Shown here in pieces: positions 53,200-62,300 of a stretch of DNA of 64,000 bases. Both the position numbers and the translations under genes were made by a program. How positions within the stretch are numbered: position 1 is the first letter of the stretch; the number at the start of each line of letters is the position of its first letter. This DNA comes from Winogradskyella echinorum. GTDB taxonomy: Bacteria; Bacteroidota; Bacteroidia; Flavobacteriales; Flavobacteriaceae. The stretch covers positions 186,001 to 250,000 of the forward strand of contig NZ_JACOQD010000002.1 in assembly GCF_014297365.1 (NCBI RefSeq). Direction: 5' to 3'. Below the pieces are notes generated by a model. It saw only the letters and a program-made list of their open reading frames with translations. It made no database searches and had not been told where the DNA came from.

Positions 53200-53652
53200 A
53201 TGAAAACAAAATATGCTTTATTTAGTGCTGTTTTTTTTCTAATGATAAGTATGAGTTTTGCTCAAAAAAAGGACAAGTCTCAAAGCATTATTAGCGGCAA
53301 AGTAAATATATCTAAATATCATAATCGAGAAGAACTAAAAAGCATGAAAAAAGGTGACTTACTAGTTCTTTATATAGAACGAATAGAAGTCATTGTAAAT
53401 ATTTTACCTAACATTGCCTTTGCTACAAAACCTGGCGTTACTATGGAATCTTTAGGTATCCCAGAAACAAAAGAGAACAAAAAAGCATTAGAGGAAAATA
53501 TTGAGGCTTCTGATGAATATTTTGATAGCACTATTGAATTTCAGAAAAAAATATTACCATATTCTGATACAACAGATTTAATTGCAGCTATTTTGTTTTA
53601 TGAAGCAACTTTAAAATCATTACATACCTATGATGATTTTAAAAAGGAATAA
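53200..53652 (+). CDS. Small secreted protein of unknown function
   Basis: The 150-residue protein has a signal peptide ending MSFA before Q22. The mature part is charged and mostly helical, with no Cys and no recognised domain; DEYFDSTIEFQKKILPYSDT and FYEATLKSLHTYDDF mark the C-terminal half. Its promoter holds the 20-bp repeat array, also present before the beta-helix gene, so it probably belongs to the same surface-protein regulon. Confidence 0.75.
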   Translation: MKTKYALFSAVFFLMISMSFAQKKDKSQSIISGKVNISKYHNREELKSMKKGDLLVLYIERIEVIVNILPNIAFATKPGVTMESLGIPETKENKKALEENIEASDEYFDSTIEFQKKILPYSDTTDLIAAILFYEATLKSLHTYDDFKKE

Positions 53653-53680
53653 TTAAAATTTTACGTTGTTATATAATAAG

Positions 53681-53714
53681 AAACCTTGGCAAATATGTTG
53701 TCAAGGTTTTTTTT
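53681..53714 (+). terminator. Terminator of the small secreted protein gene
   Basis: A 12-bp stem with one G-T pair (53681-53692 with 53698-53709) and 5-nt loop is followed by T residues. Confidence 0.88.
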
Positions 53715-53786
53715 GCGTTTAGGTATTATTAATCAAGTTTTAAAGTATAATTTGATTAAGTGCATAATTTAGTACGATAAACGGTT

Positions 53787-53858
53787 GTATTATGTAGGAA
53801 AAATAATTGTAACATCATTATATCATGCATTTCGTCGATATTATTTGTGTTTCATAGG
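53787..53858 (+). promoter_or_regulatory. Direct repeats with 20-bp period, array B
   Basis: Two strong units, GCATTTCGTCGATATTATTT (53827) and GTGTTTCATAGGTATTATTT (53847), match at 15 of 20 positions. In the same phase upstream lie weaker units GTATTATGTAGG (53787) and TTGTAACATCAT (53807). The array ends 65 bases before the start codon at 53924 and resembles array A. Confidence 0.55.
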
Positions 53859-53923
53859 TATTATTTATATGTTTGAACTAATAGTTTAAAAACCCTTAAT
53901 CTAAACTAACAAATTTAACTACT

Positions 53924-55240
53924 ATGAAGAAAATTACTCTAACTACGTTTTTCATGTTTTTTGTGCTAGGAAGTATCTTTGCACAACAAGAAAAAGGAAT
54001 CACTGGCTATAATAATTGGCTAAATTCTTGGACTGAGTTTAAACCTAATCAAGTTGATTATGGTGAAGCTACACAAATACTAAGTGGTGATATTACGGAA
54101 GACATAACTTTAACTAAAAGAAATATCTATCTTTTGTTAGGTGATGTTTTTGTAACAAATAGTTCTACTTTAACCATAGAACCAGGTACAGTAATTATCG
54201 GTGACTTTAAGACAAAAGGATCACTTACAATAAGTAGAGGTTCTAAAATAATTGCAGAAGGTACACAAACTGACCCTATTGTTTTTACTTCTAGCAGAAG
54301 CGATAAAAAGCAAGGTGATTGGGGCGGACTCTTTATTTTGGGAGATGCACCACTCAATACTTTTGGCAAAGTGTCTTCTCTAAACTACGGATTAAACCCA
54401 TCTTCTACTGAGAGCATAAGCTATGGTGGCGATGATGTATATAGCGATTCAGGGACTCTAAAATATGTAAGAGTAGAATTTGCAGGAAAGAAAACTAAAG
54501 AGTTTGGAAATTTTAATGGAATTACTTTAGCTGGTGTTGGTTTAAAAACGACCATTTACAATGTAATGGTAAGTTATTGTCAAGGAAATTCATTTAATGT
54601 TCTAGGTGGTGAAGTTGTTTTAGACAAAGCCGTTTCATTTAGATCTAGTAGAAATGATTATGAGTTTAATTATGGAACACAAACCAATATAGTTAATTCT
54701 TTAGCTATAAGATCACCATATATTTCTAGTGCTGATGGATCGAGATGTATGTCTATAAACTCATACGATATAAAGGAAGATGCTGACACTAGCAAGAAAG
54801 AAACGTTTGTAAATGCAGAAAATCTTACTCTTGTTAACGTGAGTAATGATTTAAAAGGTGACATTCAAGTTGGTCTTGTACAAGAAGCTATATTTATAGG
54901 GCCAGATGTATCATTCAATATTCATAAGAGTGTAATTTCTGGTTTTAAGCCAGCGATTATTTTTGATGCACGTATTCCAATTAATAATGAAAACCTTGAA
55001 AAGATTAAAGTTACACGTTCTTATTTTAATAACTGTAAAGGAAACATCTTTAGAAAAGGCTACACCAATAATGACGATTTAGAAAGCTGGTACGGAAGTA
55101 GAATCTTTGATAATGTATATTCTAAAGGTCCAGACACTGAAACTTTCATCGATTATGGCAATAGTAAACTACCCGATTTTAGATTAAGAATCAATAAAAT
55201 CATTGCTTCTAATGATTATTTTGATGATGACGATGACTAA
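53924..55240 (+). CDS. Secreted right-handed beta-helix protein
   Basis: The 438-residue protein has a signal peptide ending GSIFA before Q21. It follows the beta-helix pattern seen in many Bacteroidota surface proteins: LTIEPGTVIIGDF, GSKIIAEGTQTDPIVFTSSR and GDWGGLFILGDAPLN. It ends with YFDDDDD, an acidic tail, and shows no T9SS type A or B sorting domain, so how it reaches or attaches to the surface is unclear. Promoter array B is upstream, and a strong hairpin follows. Confidence 0.85.
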   Translation: MKKITLTTFFMFFVLGSIFAQQEKGITGYNNWLNSWTEFKPNQVDYGEATQILSGDITEDITLTKRNIYLLLGDVFVTNSSTLTIEPGTVIIGDFKTKGSLTISRGSKIIAEGTQTDPIVFTSSRSDKKQGDWGGLFILGDAPLNTFGKVSSLNYGLNPSSTESISYGGDDVYSDSGTLKYVRVEFAGKKTKEFGNFNGITLAGVGLKTTIYNVMVSYCQGNSFNVLGGEVVLDKAVSFRSSRNDYEFNYGTQTNIVNSLAIRSPYISSADGSRCMSINSYDIKEDADTSKKETFVNAENLTLVNVSNDLKGDIQVGLVQEAIFIGPDVSFNIHKSVISGFKPAIIFDARIPINNENLEKIKVTRSYFNNCKGNIFRKGYTNNDDLESWYGSRIFDNVYSKGPDTETFIDYGNSKLPDFRLRINKIIASNDYFDDDDD

Positions 55241-55263
55241 AAATACTTTTTAACCAATTAATG

Positions 55264-55305
55264 TTTATAGCTAAATCAAGCCCCTACTCTTGAGTTAGCT
55301 ATAAA
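55264..55305 (+). terminator. Long hairpin, probable terminator of the beta-helix gene
   Basis: A 17-bp stem with one mismatch (55264-55280 with 55289-55305, loop CCCCTACT) is followed by TGTTGTTT. It lies 24 bases after the stop codon and before the T9SS cargo gene. Confidence 0.7.
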
Positions 55306-55357
55306 TGTTGTTTAACACCTTAAAAGCTTATAGAGTAAATTATTACACCCCAAACCA

Positions 55358-56809
55358 ATGCTTAAACCTACTATAGCAAATAAAATACTTTTTGGATTAT
55401 GTTTTCTTGCCCTTTTTGTGCAAGAACAACTTAGTGCACAGATTGTAATTGGTACTCCTAATCTTGGTTTCACTCAAGCTTGTGCAAGTGAATCTTTTAA
55501 TACATATAGTACTACATTTATTTTTTCACCAGAATCTAGTGTAAATGCATCTAACCAGTTTACTGTAGAAATGTCTGATGCTGATGGTGATTTTTCAAAT
55601 CCAACAATTGTATTTACTTCTGCTTCTGGCTCTATAACAACATCACCAGCTACTGTAGACTTTTCTATTCCTCTAGATACTGCTGGTGAAAACTACCGAA
55701 TTAGAATTAAAAGTAGTTCTCCTGCAGCAACTAGTAGTCAATCAATTGCTTTTCCGGCTTATTATAAAAGTCAAGATTCACCATTCTCTATTAATAATTT
55801 AGTTTCTACTGGTGCGTATTGTACAGGAGGTAGTTATTTATTAACAATTGATAATCCAGGAACAGGATCTAACGACTCACCACTACTCTATCCAAACCTT
55901 ACATTTAAGTGGTATAGAGAAACAAGTCCAACAACCTCTGTTTTTGTGGCTGACGGTCCAACTTTATCTGTAAGCGAAGAAGGCACTTATTTTGTTGAAA
56001 CTAATTATGGAACCTGTACTTCTAACTCATTCTCAAACCGCGTAACAATTAGCGAAGCGGTTTCTGGAGAAGCCAATGCAACTATTGCTTCAAGTTTAGG
56101 AAATCCATATTGCCCAGAACAAGGTTTAACAACATTAACTACTATTGGAGGAATAACGTATCAATGGTATAAAGATGGTGTTATTATACCAGATGCAACA
56201 GATCAAATGTATCAAACTAACGAATCAGGAACTTTTTCTGTGCAAGTAGATTTAGGAGATTGTTCTGCGGCTGGATCTATTGATTTAGTAAGTGAATTGT
56301 TCGATAGTTCTATTGATGTTCCTGAGGTTAATTACATATTTGAAGACGAATCACTTATGGTTACAGTCACAACTACAGCAAGTAATCCTGAATTTGAATG
56401 GTATTTAGATAATACGCTAATTGTTGGCGCTTCTGACGACTTCTTTGAAGCTACAGAATTTGGAAATTATAAAGTTATTATAAGTGAAACTACTGGATGT
56501 GAAGCCTCAAAAACGTATGAATTTATTGTTGAAGAAGCTCAGGTTGTGGAAAAAATTCCAAATGTAATTAGTCCTAATGGAGATGGTATTAATGACACTT
56601 GGGAAATACCTATGCAATACGTTTCTGGAACAAATACTGAAGTAAAAATATTAAATGACCGTGGAAAAGTAATATTTCAAACCATGGATTATCAAAATAA
56701 TTGGCCACAAAACCAATTAGAACTAACAAGTGTTAATTCACTCTACTACTATATTATAACAACAACAGATTTAAAAACAAGACAAGGTTCTATTACCATA
56801 GTTAAATAA
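55358..56809 (+). CDS. T9SS type B cargo (gliding-motility-associated C-terminal domain)
   Basis: The 483-residue protein has a signal peptide (to about residue 27, LSAQ), a series of Ig/PKD-like beta domains with paired cysteines (42-390), and a type B sorting domain at 400-483 starting PNVISPNGDGINDTWEIP and ending GSITIVK. Type B domains route proteins through T9SS for surface attachment or release, and usually need a PorP/SprF partner. Such a gene lies one base downstream, so this is probably its cognate cargo or a co-secreted stalk protein. Confidence 0.93.
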   Translation: MLKPTIANKILFGLCFLALFVQEQLSAQIVIGTPNLGFTQACASESFNTYSTTFIFSPESSVNASNQFTVEMSDADGDFSNPTIVFTSASGSITTSPATVDFSIPLDTAGENYRIRIKSSSPAATSSQSIAFPAYYKSQDSPFSINNLVSTGAYCTGGSYLLTIDNPGTGSNDSPLLYPNLTFKWYRETSPTTSVFVADGPTLSVSEEGTYFVETNYGTCTSNSFSNRVTISEAVSGEANATIASSLGNPYCPEQGLTTLTTIGGITYQWYKDGVIIPDATDQMYQTNESGTFSVQVDLGDCSAAGSIDLVSELFDSSIDVPEVNYIFEDESLMVTVTTTASNPEFEWYLDNTLIVGASDDFFEATEFGNYKVIISETTGCEASKTYEFIVEEAQVVEKIPNVISPNGDGINDTWEIPMQYVSGTNTEVKILNDRGKVIFQTMDYQNNWPQNQLELTSVNSLYYYIITTTDLKTRQGSITIVK

Positions 56810-56810
56810 C

Positions 56811-59324
56811 ATGAAAACACCTCTTTTGGCCATATTGCTCATTCTCTGTTCTATACAGATGGTCTTATCTCAACAAGACGATGGGGTCGTTTCATTAGAT
56901 TTACCAGTACGAAACTCATTGGTGTTTAACCGTTATGCTATAAACCCAACATTTAGTTTTGTAAGAGAACAAAACAGATTCATTAGTATCAATAATAAAC
57001 GAGAATGGGTTCAGTTTGATAATGCTCCAGAAACCTACTTGGCTAGTTACTCTGGTCGTTTTGCTGAAAATATTGGTGCAGGTTTAGCGGTTTTTCAACA
57101 AAATTATGGTGTATTAACAACGTTTGGTGGCTTACTTAATTTTGCTTACAACGCAAAATTAAATACAAATAGCAATCTTACGTTTGGTCTTAATATTGGA
57201 GCTTATAAGAGCGGTGTTAATACTGCCAATACAGTAACTAATTATTCCGATCCATCATTACAAAATGTACCATCAAATTTTTTAATCACAGTAAGTCCTG
57301 GAATTAACTATGGTTTAGAGTTTTTAGATTTTGGAGTTTCAGTGAATAATTTGGTTACTTATAATTTAGAAAATTCATTACTAATTGAAGATAATCCAAA
57401 ACAAGGTATACAAGCACATGTAATGCATACAGGATATTTTAGTGGACGTGGTTTTTTTAGCGATACAAAATTTTCGGCCTTGATAAAATCAGAATTTAGA
57501 AAAGATGAAACCATAATTTCTGGACTTGCAATGCTTAATGTTCCTAAAGGATTATGGCTACAGTTAGGTTATAACAATGTATACGGAATTTCTGGTGGTA
57601 TAGGTCTTAATTTAACCAAACAAATAGCCTTAGAGTATAATATAGAAAAAGCTCTTGGTGAGCTGGTAGAGTTTGGTTCATCACACGATATAACATTGGC
57701 TTACAGATTTATTCCAAGAAAAAGATATAAATATAGCGGTGACGAAGAGGTTGACGGATTGTTTACTAAAAAACTAAGTAAAAGACCAGTAGTTCAGCCA
57801 ACAGCTGCAGAACTTGAAGGTATAAGAGCAAGAGCAGCAGAAAGAAAGGCTAAAGCTGAGCAAGACAAAGATGCCGAGGCAAAAGCGAAATTAGAAGCGG
57901 AAGAGAAAGCTAAAAAACAAGCAGAAGAACAAGCTAAAGTTTTAGCCGGGCAAAAAGCTAAAGAGGCAGCTGAAGCAGAGGCTAAAGCCGAGACTGAGAG
58001 ATTAGCAAAAATAGAAGCCGAGGAAAAAGCTAAAAAGAGAGCAGAAACAAGAGCTAAAATAGAGGCTAGCCAAAAAGCAAAACGAGAAGCTGAAGCTAAG
58101 GCAAAAGCTGAACAAGCGGCACAAGCAAAACTATTGGCAGAACAAAAGGCAAAAGAAGATGCAGAACAAAAAGCTAAAGAAGAAGCAGAAACTAAAGCCA
58201 GATTATTAGCTGAACAACAAGCAAAAGAGGAAGCAGAAACACAAGCAAAATTATTAGCTGAACAAAAAGCAAAAGAGGAAGCAGAGGTACAAGCTAAGTT
58301 ATTGGCAGAACTAAAAGCGAAAGAGGCTGCTGAACAAAAAGCTAAGGAAGAAGCCGAATTATTGGCACAACAACAAGCAAAAGCTGAAGCAGAAGCACAA
58401 GCAAAATTATTGGCAGAACAAAAAGCTAAGGAGGACAAAATTACAAATCCTACCGACGAGCTTGGTAAATCAATGAAAGCCATAGAAACGCAAACAGAAA
58501 ACTTTAAGGCTACTCAAAACGAATTATTAAAACAATTTGATGCTATTGTAAATATTAAGGACAAAGACCTTAAAGATTTAAAAGAAGAAAATGATTTAAG
58601 TGATCAAGGTATTGCTGTACAACCGAAACCTTTTAAAAGTGTTACAGCTGAGAACAATAAGCTTAGAGCCATTAGATCTGATTTAGATAATGTAATTAAA
58701 ACAAGAACTGATAAAATAGATGAATTAAAAGCACTTTATGAGCAAAGGACTAGAATTGCGAATACTGAATTAGATGAAGTAAACCTTTATTATAGAAACA
58801 AAATTGAGCGTTTATCAGAAGAACAATTAAAGGCAGTACAAGCAAGAGCTCAATTAGATTCTAAGTTAGAAACCATTAGAGTAGCTACAGAATTTGAAAA
58901 AAGAAGAAGAATAAAACGTGCGGCTTATGAAAATCAAGAAGATAGATATTCTCAAGATAGAGCAACATTAAAAAACATTAAACAAACAACAACATTAAGT
59001 TCTACACCTTTAAAGGCAGAAGATTTTGATTCTGGTGAAGCGTTAGGAAATAATATAAAAATATTAAAAAATATAAAAGATGTAGAAAGTGGTTATTACC
59101 TTGTTATAGCTGTGCATAGTAATATAGAAAAACGTAATGATTTTGTTACCAAAGTTGTTGCTTCAGGAAGATCTAATGTAGATTTCTTCTATGATGTAAC
59201 TACAAGTAAATATTATATCTACTATGACAAATTTGATAGCATACAAAATGCTAACAATGCTTTAAAAACAAAAGGTGATAGACCATATAACCAAAAAATG
59301 TCGATAGTTAAGATTGAAAATTAA
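56811..59324 (+). CDS. PorP/SprF-like outer-membrane protein fused to long helix and SPOR-like domain
   Basis: The 837-residue protein has four parts. A signal peptide (1-20) precedes a PorP/SprF beta-barrel (25-300; RYAINPTFSFVREQ, NKREWVQFDNAP). Residues 333-542 are an unbroken Ala/Lys/Glu helix like TolA. A second helical stretch covers 555-720. Residues 758-837 resemble a SPOR domain: GYYLVIAVHSNIEKRNDFV and YYIYYDKFDSIQNANNAL. Ordinary PorP/SprF proteins are about 300-350 residues and end with the barrel. The helix could span about 30 nm, enough to cross the periplasm to peptidoglycan. It sits between a type B cargo gene and an SprB-like gene, so it likely serves their export or anchoring. 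Confidence 0.88.
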   Translation: MKTPLLAILLILCSIQMVLSQQDDGVVSLDLPVRNSLVFNRYAINPTFSFVREQNRFISINNKREWVQFDNAPETYLASYSGRFAENIGAGLAVFQQNYGVLTTFGGLLNFAYNAKLNTNSNLTFGLNIGAYKSGVNTANTVTNYSDPSLQNVPSNFLITVSPGINYGLEFLDFGVSVNNLVTYNLENSLLIEDNPKQGIQAHVMHTGYFSGRGFFSDTKFSALIKSEFRKDETIISGLAMLNVPKGLWLQLGYNNVYGISGGIGLNLTKQIALEYNIEKALGELVEFGSSHDITLAYRFIPRKRYKYSGDEEVDGLFTKKLSKRPVVQPTAAELEGIRARAAERKAKAEQDKDAEAKAKLEAEEKAKKQAEEQAKVLAGQKAKEAAEAEAKAETERLAKIEAEEKAKKRAETRAKIEASQKAKREAEAKAKAEQAAQAKLLAEQKAKEDAEQKAKEEAETKARLLAEQQAKEEAETQAKLLAEQKAKEEAEVQAKLLAELKAKEAAEQKAKEEAELLAQQQAKAEAEAQAKLLAEQKAKEDKITNPTDELGKSMKAIETQTENFKATQNELLKQFDAIVNIKDKDLKDLKEENDLSDQGIAVQPKPFKSVTAENNKLRAIRSDLDNVIKTRTDKIDELKALYEQRTRIANTELDEVNLYYRNKIERLSEEQLKAVQARAQLDSKLETIRVATEFEKRRRIKRAAYENQEDRYSQDRATLKNIKQTTTLSSTPLKAEDFDSGEALGNNIKILKNIKDVESGYYLVIAVHSNIEKRNDFVTKVVASGRSNVDFFYDVTTSKYYIYYDKFDSIQNANNALKTKGDRPYNQKMSIVKIEN
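58120..58435 (+). repeat. Coding repeat of a 16-residue helix unit
   Basis: Within the PorP-fusion helix the unit AKLLAEQKAKEEAETQ recurs with small changes (for example ARLLAEQQAKEEAETQ, AKLLAEQKAKEEAEVQ, AKLLAELKAKEAAEQK). At DNA level this is an imperfect 48-bp tandem repeat and could vary in copy number between strains. Confidence 0.7.
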
Positions 59325-59395
59325 TAGAAGTTAAGCCCCTTTTGTTTCTTGAAATGCCCCGAGTAGCGAAACAAAAAAATTAAAAATAAATAATC

Positions 59396-62300
59396 ATGAA
59401 AAAACCTACTTTTTCTAGAATTGCAATCATTGTTGTATTACTCATTTTGGGACAACAAATGTTTGCCCAAAATCTTGTTCCGTTTTCACCTAGATATGAC
59501 CAGGCCATTAAAGGAGATATTCTCTTAATTGGTAACAGTAATGTAGGATTACATGTTTCCAATCCTTATAATGGAAATGCAACCAATGATAATGCAAATG
59601 CAGCAGTATATGTAGATATAGATGGTGACCCTACTACATTCAATTCAAGTAGTGCGGATTTAGATGTCCCTAGTGATGAGAGTTGTTATCAAATTGTACA
59701 TGCAAGTCTTTATTGGAGTGCAGTGGTTAATGGCTCAGAACCTATTTCTGATATAAAATTTAAAGTTCCTGGTGGTTCTTATATGGACATTACAGGTACA
59801 GAGATATATTATCAAAATGCAGGGAATAATAACAATTCAAACACCTATGCCTACCACCATGATGTTACAGATATATTAGCAGCATTACCAAATCCTGAAG
59901 GGACATATACTGTAGCTAATATTTCGAGTTTAGTTGGTCCAAAACCAAACTCTGAAGGGCTTTCAGCAGGATGGTCATTGTTTGTTGTTTATGAAGATCC
60001 TCTTTTACCAAGTAAGTACATTACATCATTTGATGGATTTACAAAAATCACCAGTACTATTAATGAAACTTTTCCTATTTCTGGTTTTAACACAATACCT
60101 ACAGGTCCTGTTCGTGCAAAATTTGCTTTCAGTACCATTGAAGGAGATAGAGGCTATTCTGGTGATTATTTAGAATTAAATGGCACGCGTATTAGCGCAA
60201 CTAATAATGCTGGTACTGTTATCAGACCAACTAATAACTTTTTTAATAGCTCAGTATCAGATATTAATCCTTTAACTAATACCTCAGAACTATTTACTAC
60301 AAGAAACCCTACCAGTTCAAACACTTTGGGATTTGATGCTGGTATAATAAATATACCTAATCCTGGTAATACATTAATTGCAAATAATGCAACTTCAGCA
60401 GATATAAGTTTGGGTAGTAATTTAGATATTTATTACTACTATTTTAGCGCTTTTTCGATTGAAATTATTGCTCCAAATATTGTGTTGACTAAGATTGTAG
60501 AAGATGATATGGGTAACGATATTGGTGGAGAACTTGTAGGTTTGGGTGAACCTCTAAATTACATTATAGGCTTTCAAAATACTGGTAATGATAATGCAAC
60601 AAATTTCACAATTAGAGATATTCTGCCAGTTAATATAATTTACAATCATCCAACTGATTTAGTTTTACCTGCTGGTGTTACAGTAGATAGTTACGACCCT
60701 GTTACTAGAGAACTCGTTTTTAATATAGATAACTCATTAGTAGAACAAAATGATCCAGTTTACGAAATTAGGATACATGCGCGAGTTGTAGATGAGTGTA
60801 ATCAATTGGCAGATGCTTGTTCTAATATTATTAACAATCAAGCTTATGCAACATATCAAGGTACAATAAATCCGGATTTTACAATTACAGATGATCCAAG
60901 TTTAAGTAGTAATACTGGCTGTTTAATCTCTCCACAGGCTACTAACTTTTTAGCTGATTTAGATTGTACTTTTATTCAAGATGAAATTCTTTGTGGTGAT
61001 ACTATAGAATTAACGGCTGCTAATGGTTATGATTCTTATGCATGGTCAACCAGTCCTACTGGTACACCTGTAATAGGTAATACACAAACAATTACTGTTT
61101 CTTCAAGTGATACTTATTATTCTTATAATACAGCTATTGCACCATGTCAATCTATTGTACAACAATTTAATGTGCAACTTTTTAGTGGAGATATAGAAAA
61201 TCCTGTAATCCCTTATGCAGATGAAGTGGTTACATGTCCTAACGATGGTAAGTTATTACCAAATATCTTTTTATGTGGAGCAAACGATTCTAGATTTATC
61301 GAAACCAATATATCAGATTCTACGTCAATGATTTGGGAGCAATTAGATGAGGCTAGTTGTGCTGCTGTATCAAATCAAGATTGTGCTAATGAAGATGCTG
61401 CATGTACATGGAATGAAGTTGGCACAGGTTCTAGCTTTTTAGCTGATTATGCTGGACAATTCCGTTTAACAATTAATTATCCAGGTGGTTGTTTTGTTCA
61501 GTTTTATTTTAATGTTTACGAAAATTTATTAGATGCAACTGTTGCTTCGACTGATATTATTTGTACTACAAATGGTAGTATTACAATTAATGGAGTTCCT
61601 AGTGGTTATGAATTTAGTATTGATGGTACTAACTACCAAGCAAGTAATGAATTCTCAGTAAGTACAGCAGGAACTTACACTGCATATATAAGACAAACAG
61701 GTGCGCCAACAAATCCATGTGTGTTTACGGTTCCTAATATTCAAATTACAGATAGAGATTTTACAGGTACTACTACAGTATCACAACCCTTATGTCATGG
61801 AGATAAAGGTGGTATTACCATAGCTGCAAATGATGCCGATCCGCAATATACATTTACATTACACGAAGGAGGTACTTTAGTTAATAGTGTTGGACCAATT
61901 GTTGACAATAACTATGCCTTTGATAATTTAAACCCAGGAACATATACAGCAACTTTAGAAACAGAGAATGGCTGTGTATTTTCAGAAGATATTACAATTA
62001 CAGAACCGCCATTATTAACAGTTACTGCAGCAGTTACTGTTCCGTTAACTTGTAATGATGGTGAAATAACAGTTTATCCTGAAGGAGGAACTCCACCTTA
62101 CTATTATTTTGTAAATAGTACAACAGATTTTCAGTCTGTACCACAAATAGTTGTTACCTCTGCTGGTATTTATGATATCACAGTAGTTGATGCCAATAAC
62201 TGTAGTGCAAGTACTACGATTACAATAGATGAAATCCCTGAACCTGATTTTACAATTAATACTACCGATATTTTATGTGGTGGTTCTGGTGATACAGGAT

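Noticed and set aside
57794..58483. A 229-codon minus-strand open frame rich in Ala, Ser and Cys
   Set aside because: It is the antisense shadow of the Ala/Lys/Glu helix of the PorP fusion; repeated GC-containing codons keep the opposite frame open. Composition is not protein-like.
59934..60173. A 79-codon frame inside the adhesin region
   Set aside because: It overlaps the long SprB-like frame in another phase and has no motif; it is a shadow.
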